Below are positions 1 through 6,930 of a DNA stretch of 14,792 nt, piece after piece (position 1 is the stretch's first letter; each line of letters starts with the position of its first letter). The DNA comes from an uncultured Prevotella sp. GTDB taxonomy: Bacteria; Bacteroidota; Bacteroidia; Bacteroidales; Bacteroidaceae. The stretch is taken from NCBI GenBank assembly GCA_900770515.1, contig CAAHDP010000065.1, positions 1 through 14,792 of the forward strand, given 5' to 3'. Under the pieces are notes generated by a model. It was not told the origin of the DNA. It searched no databases and worked only from the letters and a program-made list of their open reading frames with translations. A program made the position numbers and the translations under genes.

Positions 1-75
1 GATACGAATGTATTGGCGCTTTTCTCCTGTGCCCTGGGCATTGTTGAGCATGTAAATGTCGTATTTCAGTTCCAT
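1..75 (-). CDS. N-terminal fragment of a leftward gene, possibly HU-family DNA-binding protein (cut by window edge)
   Basis: Reading leftwards from an ATG at 75-73, 25 codons stay open to the window edge and begin MELKYDIYMLNNAQGTGEKR. The composition is that of a real protein start. Its opening beta-strand pattern (xxYDxYxxxN) resembles the HU-like DNA-binding proteins that are numerous in Bacteroidales, but 25 residues are too few to decide, so the family is an inference. A TATATTTG box (137-144, minus strand) lies about 60 bp upstream and fits the -7 element of a Bacteroidota promoter; no convincing -33 TTTG is seen. The rightward reading frame over the same bases has no such support. Confidence 0.45.
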   Translation of the reverse strand, partial: MELKYDIYMLNNAQGTGEKRQYIRI

Positions 76-136
76 ATTTCTTGTTGTTTGATGGTTCGTT
101 GTTTTCTATATTTTTTGTCTTCTATGAAAGATGATG

Positions 137-144
137 CAAATATA
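137..144 (-). promoter_or_regulatory. -7 box of a Bacteroidota-type promoter for the left-edge gene
   Basis: The minus strand reads TATATTTG, matching TAnnTTTG, about 60 bp before the ATG at 75. The region is very A/T rich and the -33 TTTG is not evident, so this is a half-supported promoter. Confidence 0.35.
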
Positions 145-216
145 TATAATAATGTGATAACTTGTATCTTTTGGTGTAAACTATTAGGTTTATTTAAACA
201 TTGGTATATGTCATGT

Positions 217-276
217 GATTATACGGCATTTGTCATCCGACCGTATGATAAGTGTCGTATAATCGCATGACAAATG
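217..276. repeat. Two interleaved inverted repeats
   Basis: CATTTGTCAT (227-236) has its exact reverse complement at 267-276. GATTATACG (217-225) has its exact reverse complement at 256-264. The arms alternate (A B A' B') instead of nesting, so they cannot form one simple hairpin; they look like paired binding half-sites or a rearranged repeat. No coding frame is supported here. Confidence 0.5.
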
Positions 277-296
277 TCACGCAATCGTAAGAAAGG

Positions 297-353
297 CTTC
301 CTTGCATCGTTATAATTGCTTCCTTGCATCGTTATAATTGTTTCCTTGCATCA
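297..353. repeat. 22-bp tandem repeat, about 2.5 copies
   Basis: Two perfect copies of a 22-bp unit (297-318 and 319-340, containing CTTCCTTGCATCGTTATAA) are followed by a third, degenerate partial copy beginning at 341. The unit does not encode anything recognisable. It sits between the interleaved repeats and the first coding remnant. Confidence 0.75.
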
Positions 354-392
354 TATAAGTCACAACATTGTTGTCATCCATCTCACCCTTGG

Positions 393-500
393 CAATTCGC
401 AGGGGAGGTATGTGATGAGGCTGAGACTATCTATTACACCTTCGGCCCTGAGAAGGCGCAGGAAATGGGGTTCAGTGGATGCAAGGTAGAAGGTGAATAA
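393..500 (+). pseudogene. Possible C-terminal remnant of an unrecognised gene
   Basis: A frame ending in TAA at 498-500 reads, in its last part, EAETIYYTFGPEKAQEMGF followed by SGCKVEGE. This looks more like protein than random AT-rich sequence, with balanced charged and aromatic residues, but it has no plausible start nearby and runs back into the tandem repeat. I do not recognise the family. It may be the tail of a gene whose front was lost by rearrangement, in line with the truncated ATPase just downstream, or it may be chance. Confidence 0.25.
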
Positions 501-520
501 AAGGCGCTTTTCAAGAAACG

Positions 521-600
521 CTCATTCAGAATGAGTGGTTTTGCTCAGAATTACTCATTCAGAATGAGTAAAAATGGTAGAAATTACTCATTCTGAATGA
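521..600. repeat. Three palindromes at exact 33-bp spacing
   Basis: CTCATTCAGAATGAG is a 15-bp palindrome at 521-535. The second copy extends to a perfect 21-bp palindrome (551-571). The third (588-600) is weaker, with centre base T in place of A. The centres are at 528, 561 and 594, so the period is 33 bp twice, about three helical turns, which places all three on one face of the DNA. They end six bases before the ATG of the ATPase remnant. This arrangement suggests operator sites for a cooperatively binding dimeric regulator, or the terminal repeats of a mobile cassette. Confidence 0.7.
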
Positions 601-606
601 ACAAAA

Positions 607-933
607 ATGAAGATTTATTTGGGTGTTTACTTAAAAAATGAATTCATCCAGTTGAAACACCGCGGATATGATGTTTTCTATCATGCAGATAAGAAGGAGT
701 GCGACTTTGTTGTTAGAGAGGGCATGAGAATCATGAAGGCTTATCAAGTAACGATAGCCATGAATGACGAGAAAACTCGCAAGCGGGAAATCGAGGGGCT
801 GATGGAAGCCATGAATGCTTATGGCTTGGCTGAGGGATTTATTCTTACGATGGAGGAGAAGGAAGAACTTGAGATAGATGGCAAGCAGGTTCATGTTCTC
901 CCTACGTGGGAATGGATGTTGAGAGAGAAATAA
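607..933 (+). pseudogene. Truncated AAA ATPase, DUF4143-type C-terminal remnant
   Basis: The 108-codon frame encodes only the end of the ATP-binding proteins that carry a C-terminal DUF4143 (nuclease-like fold) domain. The diagnostic stretch is LKHRGYDVFYHADKKECDFV near residues 16-35, followed by an ITIAMND-like core strand, KTRKREIEGLMEAMNAYGL and a final VLPTWEWML. Intact family members have several hundred residues, with a Walker A P-loop and Walker B ahead of this; neither is present anywhere upstream. The frame is closed by a TGA at 598-600 inside the third palindrome, so the missing part was lost, not merely out of frame nearby. It could still be expressed as a small stand-alone domain, but a decayed gene is likelier. 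Confidence 0.7.
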
Positions 934-954
934 ATATTATAAAAAAGGTAATTT

Positions 955-1260
955 ATGGAAACATTCTATGTTGTCACTAATACACTTGGCACCATCTGTG
1001 AGGAACACAAGACGACATTCTTTCATGAGGTTGTTGTCTATCAAAAAGGCGACAAGCAGCACAAAGGCATTCTTCATGCCAAGTGCCGTAATCGTATATT
1101 GTGATTCACCCTTCTGTATGTGGATGACGGTGTTCTCTATAAATTTCTGCTTTTTATTGTAAGAGCAGTTTCGTTTCGCTTTCTGGAACCTAACACCTAT
1201 GTCATCAATGGATATATAGCAGCAATCCTCGGCATTGGCTTCTATTGCGGAGGTAACTAA
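955..1260 (+). pseudogene. Small unknown protein frame interrupted by one in-frame TGA
   Basis: An ATG at 955, preceded by a purine-rich AAAAAAGGTAATTT, opens a 49-codon frame (METFYVVTNTLGTICEEHKT to CRNRIL) that stops at TGA 1102-1104. The same frame then stays open for another 51 codons to TAA at 1258-1260, reading TLLYVDDGVLYKFLLFIV and ending in a hydrophobic GYIAAILGIGFYCGGN. The full frame would be 101 codons with one interrupting stop. The likeliest reading is a nonsense-mutated small membrane-associated protein; a real 49-residue product is also possible. No selenocysteine machinery or SECIS element is evident. I do not recognise the family. Confidence 0.35.
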
Positions 1261-1660
1261 ACCTTATTTCAGCTTCATGTCTGTTTCTCTATCACGGTTA
1301 TAATCAGTAATATACTGACGGGAGGGAGCTGGGGGGAGTTTTTCCAGCGAGGAGAAGCGGGAAAAGTGATGAGGAGAGCAGAAAAAGTGGCTTCGAGGGC
1401 AGTTTTTACTCCTTCTGAAGGCAAAAATAAGAAGGGTAAAAATGCAGTTATGGGGCAGAAATGCACATTTTTCTACCCTCATTTCTGTAGGAAAAGTAAA
1501 AAGAATATACAGAAAGAAATGGGAAAAGCGGACGAATTTCAGAATATCCTGAGTGAAAAAATGCAGGATAAATAAGACAAGAATGTATAAGAAAAATATT
1601 CTAATACGTTTATAATCAATGGTTTATTGGATGATTCTCAGTAAGAAAATACCTCTTAAT
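1261..1660. other. Non-coding stretch with an imperfect inverted repeat
   Basis: No reading frame here has recognisable protein character; the open frames on both strands are low-complexity (K/S-rich or C/F/P-rich). GGGTAAAAATGC (1434-1445) pairs imperfectly with GCACATTTTTCTACCC (1463-1478), giving a possible stem-loop. The region is rich in purine runs on the plus strand (about 1320-1570). It holds no promoter box that I would defend. Confidence 0.4.
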
Positions 1661-1675
1661 CCTTAACCTTTTTGG

Positions 1676-1823
1676 GGTCATTAAGGTCATGGTCATTAAG
1701 GTCATTAAGGATTCGGGGGGAACGGAATATATATATATATAGTATAATATTAATATTATACTATAAGAAAAGAGAGCAAGCGGAAAGTGCTTAATGACCT
1801 TAATGACCTTGACCTTAATGACC
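1676..1823. repeat. Large inverted repeat of GGTCATTAA units around a 28-bp palindrome
   Basis: The left arm (1676-1709) is built of GGTCATTAA units beginning at 1676, 1691 and 1700, with a shortened GGTCAT at 1685. The right arm (1790-1823) is its reverse complement with 33 of 34 bases matching. Between them lies a perfect 28-bp A/T palindrome (1738-1765, centre between 1751 and 1752). The whole can extrude as a cruciform or fold as a long RNA hairpin. Iterated 9-mers in opposed arms around an AT-rich centre recall replication or partition sites, but no replication gene is adjacent. A third, looser cluster of the same motif lies at 2222-2255. Confidence 0.85.
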
Positions 1824-1966
1824 GCTTTTTAGGGTTCTGCTGGTTTTTCATCACTCATTCTGAGAGTATACAACATTGCTGCAAGAAACTTTGCATGAAA
1901 TCTCAATAGAAACCATTGTATTACAGCCACTTACATCATTTTCAGCAAAGAAAGTTGGGGTAAAAG

Positions 1967-1998
1967 CTTGCAATCGGGGCAAAAATGTTGTATCTTTG
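1967..1998 (+). promoter_or_regulatory. Bacteroidota-type promoter of the candidate ncRNA
   Basis: CTTG (1967-1970, consensus TTTG), 20 bases, then TATCTTTG (1991-1998), a perfect TAnnTTTG -7 box. Transcription should begin near 2003-2006. No open reading frame follows in the plus direction; a structured, non-coding region with a terminator does. Confidence 0.65.
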
Positions 1999-2003
1999 CA
2001 CCA

Positions 2004-2215
2004 GCAATCGAAGGAAACGCCTTAGGTGCCTGATAACGGGCATCTCTTACGACCGAGGCGGGGGATAAATGATGGCAGGCGCCGGTCATCAATGACGACC
2101 CCGAAAAGGACAAGAAACGGGGCTATCATCAACCACGCTTGGAATCACAGGCTGAGTAGGCTAGGGGAATCAGAATGACCGCTCGCCTTATCAAAAGGCA
2201 GAGCGGCCGTTTATT
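2004..2215 (+). ncRNA. Candidate structured non-coding RNA, about 210 nt, family undetermined
   Basis: The stretch begins a few bases after a good promoter, contains several strong helices and ends in a terminator. The visible helices are GGTGCC/GGCATC (2025-2030 with 2039-2044), GACCGAGGCG/CGCCGGTC (2051-2060 with 2080-2087, one bulged A) and CCCCG/CGGGG (2099-2103 with 2118-2122), then the terminal stem at 2179-2206. G+C content is clearly higher than in the flanking spacer, and no plus-strand frame is protein-like. It lacks the RNase P, tmRNA and SRP RNA signatures. It could be a 6S-like regulatory RNA or the Bacteroidales-1 class of ncRNA known from this order, but I cannot match either from memory. 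Confidence 0.5.
2179..2213 (+). terminator. Intrinsic terminator of the candidate ncRNA
   Basis: CCGCTCGCCTT (2179-2189) pairs with AAGGCAGAGCGG (2195-2206), giving 11 base pairs with one bulged A and a five-base loop, followed by CCGTTTATTT. The T tract lies on the plus-strand side, so it suits rightward transcription. The stem could also help stop leftward transcription from the GH115 gene, though that side has a poor T run. Confidence 0.65.
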
Positions 2216-2221
2216 TATCCC

Positions 2222-2255
2222 GGGTCATTTCGGGTCAAAGTCATTAAGGGTCATT
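2222..2255. repeat. Degenerate GGTCA(TTAA) repeat cluster
   Basis: Four GGTCA-like elements (GGGTCATTT, GGGTCAAAG, GTCATTAAG, GGGTCATTTT) follow each other between the ncRNA terminator and the stop codon of the GH115 gene. They are the same motif as in the large inverted repeat 400-550 bp to the left, so the ncRNA candidate is bracketed by this motif. Confidence 0.55.
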
Positions 2256-2266
2256 TTCATTTTCGA

Positions 2267-4759
2267 TTAAATAACCTTCACTCTCTGCTTGCCTTCTCTT
2301 CCGTCTACCACAATCTTCTCGAAGATGATGGCAGGGTCGTTAGGGGTCAGGGTGAGCGTATGAACGCCGTCGGCGGTGGCAGGGAGCTCTACTTCTATCA
2401 CCTTGTCGATGATGCGGGTGGCTACCGTAGGGTAGTAGATGTCGTAGATGTTCTCCGGCTTCTCGTTCAGATTGTGATTGAAGTTGACGAGGATTGGCTC
2501 AGCTCCGTCTACACTTACGCCATAAGTCATGCCGCCCTTGTTCTGATAATCCAGGGTTGACTTGATGATGACGTGGATGCGCACCTTGCGAGGCTCCATC
2601 TTGAACTGATAGGAGAGGCTGGCACCCTTCACACCCTTGGTGTAAGGCATGAGCGTCATTCCGGCAAGACTCTTGCCCATGAACGGAATCTGAACCCACT
2701 TGGCTCCCTCCTTCTCCTTGCCCTCAGGAGCAGCATCGGTCTTCGATACGAAGAATGGAGCTTCGATTTCTACCACGCCATTGTGCTCGCTGATGACTGG
2801 AGCCTCAGAAGCTGATACCCGGAAGAGCTCCGGACAGGTATCCTTTTCGAAATCATCATTCCAACTCTTATAGCCGATATGCTTCTGGGTCATCATGCCG
2901 TTCCACTTGCCGCCAGCCATCTTATGATTGTAATAGTCGCAGATGAGTGAATCGCGCTTGAAGAGGCGCTCGCATTCATCCGCCCAGATGTTCGTCTTCG
3001 GATTGTTCTGCTTGTAGAGAGCATGGTTCTGAGCCTGGGCAAAGTACATCTGATGCAGATTGCTCATCAGCTCGATAGGGAAGAGGACGATCTGGCGATA
3101 GGCATCGTGATAGGCTGCCGGCAGACTGTTGTACTGGCGCAGTGCATCAGCCTCGAGCTGGAGATACTGATTCACCACCTCCTGCCATTCTCCGTTTTCC
3201 AGACTGTAGGTGCTCTTGTCGAGCATCTCCGGAGTGCAGCGGCCGTTGTACTTGCAGATGAGGTTCAGGATGCGTGCCGCTTCGTCAGCCTGCGATTCTC
3301 CGAACTGTTGGGCGCACCAGTCGCGGGTGTGGCGGGTGATGTTGTTCACCGAGTATTTATGAGGATTCCACGCCATGTCCATAAACTGGCTGATAGGATA
3401 TTCCATCGGCTTGAGGTCGCCCACGTTGAGAATCCAGAGGCGGTCAATTCCGTTCTCGTAAGCAAGTGTCAACTGCTCCCAAGGGTTCTGCACAGGAGTA
3501 ACGTTGAGCATCTTTGAGTTTCTTGGAGCACCTACGTAATCTACGTGATAGTATAAGCCCCATCCGCCTTTGTGTTTGCGTTCCTTGGCATTTGGCACAC
3601 GGCGTACGTCGCCCCAGTTGTCATCGCAGAGCAGCAGGGTTACATCGTCGGGCACTTTCATTCCCTTGTCGTAGTAATCCAGCACCTCTTTATATAGTGC
3701 CCATACCTGAGGCGTTTCGCTAGCCTTCCTACCGGTTACGTCGGCAATGATCTTGCGCTGGTCGTTGATGATCTGGGACATCAGCTTTGTATCAGCCTCT
3801 GCACTCATCGCCTCATCGCCGTCGCCACGCATTCCGATGGTTACGATCTGTTCGGTTCCCTTCATGCGCTCTATTCCCTCACGGAAGAATTTCTGCAGGT
3901 TAGCCTTGTTCTTCTGATAGTTCCAAGGTCCCCATCCTTGTCGGTTGCGGGCGTATTCCTGATGATTGCGTGCCATCGGCTCGTGATGGGAGGTGCTCAT
4001 CACCACGCCCATCTCATCGGCAGTCTTCTCGTTCTCCGCATCGTCGGCATAGAACGCCCAACCCCACATGGCTGGCCACATCATGTTGCCCCTGAGGCGC
4101 AGCACCAGTTCGAAGACGCGCTGATAGAAGCGATGGTCTCCATATCCGGTGCCGTAGGTGTTCTTGACCCACGAGGTGAGACAAGGCGCCTCATCGTTGA
4201 GGAAAATGCCACGATAGCGCACGGCTGGTTCGCCATCAGTGTAGGTTCCACGGTTCACGAAGATGGAATCGTGATACTCCACGGGAACGTCTGCCCAGTC
4301 GTACCAGGGTGAAACGCCCATCTGCTGGGAGAGTTCGTAGATGCCGTAGATGGTTCCCCGGCGGTCGCTGCCGGCGATGACGAGCTGGTTGTCCACCACG
4401 GTGATGATGAATTTCTCTCGCTTGCCCTTGAGCAGATTTCCGTTGATGCGTTTCTGCTTGACGAGCTGGTCGATGGCAGCAGAATGTCCGATGGTTCCCA
4501 CGAGGATGGTTGCCTTGCGGTTGGAGGTGATGGTGGCTTGTGAGCCGCTCACGTTCCTGATGTCCTTGACCAGGGCATTGGCAGCATAGCTCACGCCGCG
4601 GCAGTCGTTGGCGTCCATATAGATTTCTACCTTATCATTACCGTTAACGAGCAGGTCGCCCTGCTGAAAACTTACGAATCTCTCAGCTGCGCTCATGCTC
4701 ATGGCAGAGAGGAGGGCAGCGGAAGCTAAAAATGCTTTCTTGATGTCATTAAGTCTCAT
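2267..4759 (-). CDS. GH115 xylan alpha-1,2-glucuronidase, secreted
   Basis: This 830-residue protein has the sequence pattern of glycoside hydrolase family 115, enzymes that remove glucuronic acid or 4-O-methylglucuronic acid side chains from the xylan backbone, including internal residues. A signal peptide occupies residues 1-25 (lysines, a hydrophobic run, then SMSAA), so it acts in the periplasm or at the surface. Family-typical stretches include YDWADVPVEYHD, FLNDEAP, MMWPAMWGWAFYADDAEN, STSHHEPMARN (from about 255) and IGMRGDGDEAMS (about 308-319). The C-terminal part is beta-rich, as expected for the trailing domain of the family. Length is in the normal range. The start is supported by the adjacent signal peptide. 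No SusC/SusD pair, regulator or other xylanase is in the window, so it is an orphan here and not part of a visible polysaccharide utilisation locus. Confidence 0.93.
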   Translation of the reverse strand: MRLNDIKKAFLASAALLSAMSMSAAERFVSFQQGDLLVNGNDKVEIYMDANDCRGVSYAANALVKDIRNVSGSQATITSNRKATILVGTIGHSAAIDQLVKQKRINGNLLKGKREKFIITVVDNQLVIAGSDRRGTIYGIYELSQQMGVSPWYDWADVPVEYHDSIFVNRGTYTDGEPAVRYRGIFLNDEAPCLTSWVKNTYGTGYGDHRFYQRVFELVLRLRGNMMWPAMWGWAFYADDAENEKTADEMGVVMSTSHHEPMARNHQEYARNRQGWGPWNYQKNKANLQKFFREGIERMKGTEQIVTIGMRGDGDEAMSAEADTKLMSQIINDQRKIIADVTGRKASETPQVWALYKEVLDYYDKGMKVPDDVTLLLCDDNWGDVRRVPNAKERKHKGGWGLYYHVDYVGAPRNSKMLNVTPVQNPWEQLTLAYENGIDRLWILNVGDLKPMEYPISQFMDMAWNPHKYSVNNITRHTRDWCAQQFGESQADEAARILNLICKYNGRCTPEMLDKSTYSLENGEWQEVVNQYLQLEADALRQYNSLPAAYHDAYRQIVLFPIELMSNLHQMYFAQAQNHALYKQNNPKTNIWADECERLFKRDSLICDYYNHKMAGGKWNGMMTQKHIGYKSWNDDFEKDTCPELFRVSASEAPVISEHNGVVEIEAPFFVSKTDAAPEGKEKEGAKWVQIPFMGKSLAGMTLMPYTKGVKGASLSYQFKMEPRKVRIHVIIKSTLDYQNKGGMTYGVSVDGAEPILVNFNHNLNEKPENIYDIYYPTVATRIIDKVIEVELPATADGVHTLTLTPNDPAIIFEKIVVDGREGKQRVKVI

Positions 4760-4792
4760 ACTTATTTAATTGTGTTTGTTGTTTGATAGCTG

Positions 4793-4800
4793 CAAAGGTA
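4793..4800 (-). promoter_or_regulatory. -7 box of the GH115 gene promoter
   Basis: The minus strand reads TACCTTTG, matching TAnnTTTG, 33 bases before the ATG at 4759. No clean TTTG is found 19-21 bases further upstream, which may mean weak or activator-dependent expression. Confidence 0.5.
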
Positions 4801-4903
4801 GGAATATCCTCCGGAAAGTTCTTTATCAGATGTCCCCTTTACTTTATTATTTGTTTCATTTTGGCTTTCCATGCGGTTTCTGTACGTCTTTTCCCCTAAA
4901 TGT

Positions 4904-4934
4904 TTTGTGTTTTCGGAGAAAAGTATTAATTTTG
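4904..4934 (+). promoter_or_regulatory. Promoter of dnaG-cls
   Basis: TTTG (4904-4907), exactly 19 bases, TAATTTTG (4927-4934): a full match to the Bacteroidota housekeeping promoter. The ATG of dnaG is 25 bases beyond the -7 box. It is divergent from the GH115 promoter, with about 100 bp between the two -7 boxes. Confidence 0.75.
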
Positions 4935-4959
4935 CATCATAAAAATAAGATAGAAAAAT

Positions 4960-6921
4960 ATGATAGACAAACCGACCATAGCCCGTATTATGGACTCCAC
5001 CAAGATAGAAGAGGTGGTGTCAGAATTCGTGACGCTGAAAAAGCGCGGCATCAACTATATCGGCTTGTGTCCTTTCCATAACGATTCCCATCCGTCGTTC
5101 TCCGTTTCGCCTACCCGCGGCATCTGCCACTGCTTTACCTGCGGCAAGGGGGGAAACGCCGTCAACTTCCTGATGGAGCTGGAGCAGATGAGCTATCCCG
5201 ATGCGCTCCGCTGGCTCGCCAAGAAATATAACATCGAGATTCAGGAACGCGAGATGACCAACGAGGAGAAGCAGAGAGAGAGCGAACGCGAATCCATGTA
5301 TATCGTGAACGATTGGGCTGCGAAGTATTTCCAGGACATTCTGCAGAACGACGTGGACGGAAGGGCCATCGGAATGCAGTATTTCCGCAGCCGTGGATTC
5401 CGTGACGACATCATCCGGAAGTTCCAGCTGGGATTCGCCCTGCCACAGCGCACGGCTCTCTTTGACGAGGCTGTGAAGAAGGGATACAACCCGAAATATC
5501 TCACCGCCACCGGACTCTGTTTCAAGGTAGACAAGGATGAGGCTGGCAACAAGAGCGGACAGGACCAGTACCTGGACCGATTCTCCGGCCGTGCCATCTT
5601 CCCGTGGACGAGCGTGAGTGGAAAGATTGTGGCATTCGGAGGACGCGTGCTGGACTCCCGGACCAAGGGCGTGAACCAGAAATACGTCAATTCGCCCGAC
5701 AGCGAAATCTACCATAAGGAACGGGAGCTCTACGGACTGTATCAGGCAAAGAAAGCCATAGCCAAGGAAGACTGCGTCTACATGGTAGAGGGCTATACGG
5801 ACGTCATCTCCATGCACCAGTGCGGCATTGAGAACGTGGTGGCAAACTCGGGAACAGCCCTGAGCATCCATCAGATAAGACTGCTCCACCGGTTCACCAG
5901 CAACATCGTGCTGCTCTACGACGGTGATGCTGCGGGTGTACATGCGGCACTGCGAGGAACCGACATGCTGCTGGAAGAGGAGATGAACGTGAAGGTGCTC
6001 CTGCTGCCCGACGGCAACGACCCGGACAGCTTCGCCCGCAACCATACGGCAGAGGACTTCAGAAAATATATTGAAGACCATCAGAAAGACTTCATCCAGT
6101 TCAAGACCGATATTTCGCTCAATGGCGTCACCGATCCGGTGAAGCGCAGCCAGGCAATCAATTCCATCGTAGAGAGCATCTCGAAAATCAAGAATCAGAT
6201 TACCCGTGCATCCTACATCACCGACTGTGCCCATCGCCTGGGTGTGAACGAGGCTATCATCGTCAACGCCCTGAACAACTTCGTGCGCAACGGAATGAGC
6301 GAGCAGGTGAAGGCTGAGCGCAGAGCTGCCGGACTCAGAGAACCGGTGGCCGGAACACCCCAGCCGGGACTGCAGCAGGGGATGAGGGGAACCTCGCCGC
6401 TGGACAAGCTGCTGGAGGTGGAAGACCTGCTGGTGAAGCTGATTATTCATTATGGCGACAAGATCATTACGGTGAAGGATGTGGACGAAAACGAGGTGCA
6501 GCTGCCCGTGGCTCAATACATCAGCCTGGATATGGGCGGCGACGGATTCAAGTTTCACAAGGACTTGTATAATCAGATTCTTCAGGAGGCTCTGGATCAT
6601 CTCGATGAGGAGGGATTCGTGGCAGAGACCTATTTCTCAACCCATTCCAATCCTGAAATCAGTCGCATAGCCGGAATGCCTTTGGGCGAACAGGAGATAG
6701 CTACGGCTAGCCTGCAGCTGAAACTGAGTCCGGAGAAGCTGCGCCAGTATGTGTTCAAGGACCTGCTCAGCTTCCGCACGCATTACATCGCCCAGCGCAT
6801 CATCGAAGTGCAGCAGGAGTTTGCCAAGAACCCGACCAACCGCGAGCTGCTGCAGGAGTTTGTGAAACTCAAGCAGATGAATGCGCTTGTGGCAAGTCAG
6901 ACGAACTCGGTATTTAATTAG
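4960..6921 (+). CDS. dnaG: DNA primase DnaG
   Basis: This is the bacterial replicative primase, which lays down short RNA primers for lagging-strand synthesis in partnership with the replicative helicase. The N-terminal CHC2 zinc ribbon is complete: C37, H40, C58 and C61, in LCPFHND and CHCFTCGKGG. The catalytic core and TOPRIM domain follow, with the acidic glutamate at E277 in MVEGYTD and the DGD motif at 321-323 in LLYDGDAAG. Residues from about 430 to the end form the less conserved helicase-interacting region. At 653 residues the length is normal. The ATG at 4960 is set by a perfect promoter 25 bases upstream and by the conserved N-terminus. The cardiolipin synthase gene follows after 9 bases, so the two are probably co-transcribed. 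Confidence 0.97.
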   Translation: MIDKPTIARIMDSTKIEEVVSEFVTLKKRGINYIGLCPFHNDSHPSFSVSPTRGICHCFTCGKGGNAVNFLMELEQMSYPDALRWLAKKYNIEIQEREMTNEEKQRESERESMYIVNDWAAKYFQDILQNDVDGRAIGMQYFRSRGFRDDIIRKFQLGFALPQRTALFDEAVKKGYNPKYLTATGLCFKVDKDEAGNKSGQDQYLDRFSGRAIFPWTSVSGKIVAFGGRVLDSRTKGVNQKYVNSPDSEIYHKERELYGLYQAKKAIAKEDCVYMVEGYTDVISMHQCGIENVVANSGTALSIHQIRLLHRFTSNIVLLYDGDAAGVHAALRGTDMLLEEEMNVKVLLLPDGNDPDSFARNHTAEDFRKYIEDHQKDFIQFKTDISLNGVTDPVKRSQAINSIVESISKIKNQITRASYITDCAHRLGVNEAIIVNALNNFVRNGMSEQVKAERRAAGLREPVAGTPQPGLQQGMRGTSPLDKLLEVEDLLVKLIIHYGDKIITVKDVDENEVQLPVAQYISLDMGGDGFKFHKDLYNQILQEALDHLDEEGFVAETYFSTHSNPEISRIAGMPLGEQEIATASLQLKLSPEKLRQYVFKDLLSFRTHYIAQRIIEVQQEFAKNPTNRELLQEFVKLKQMNALVASQTNSVFN

Positions 6922-6930
6922 AATAAGGAT

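Noticed and set aside
13..270. Rightward 85-codon frame at the left edge
   Set aside because: Cysteine- and phenylalanine-rich, crosses an AT run and an inverted repeat, and overlaps a better leftward start at 75.
521..619. CRISPR-like reading of the 33-bp periodic repeats
   Set aside because: The repeated part is only 15-21 bp with about 12-18 bp spacers, only three copies occur, and no cas genes are present.
1102..1104. Selenocysteine at the in-frame TGA
   Set aside because: No stable hairpin of SECIS type is seen directly downstream and the flanking residues do not resemble a redox site.
1366..1575. 69-codon lysine-rich frame, and opposite frames at 1264-1482
   Set aside because: Purine-run composition only; no ribosome site, promoter or recognisable family on either strand.
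2004..2215. tmRNA, RNase P RNA or SRP RNA identity for the candidate ncRNA
   Set aside because: It lacks the tRNA-like end of tmRNA, the GAGGAAAGTCC core of RNase P RNA, and the GGAAGGAAGCAG loop region of SRP RNA.
5020..6600. Long open frame antisense to dnaG (526 codons, minus strand)
   Set aside because: Its composition (V/H/L-rich with no domain) is that of a mirror frame of a G+C-richer coding region, and the plus strand encodes a complete DnaG with zinc and TOPRIM motifs.
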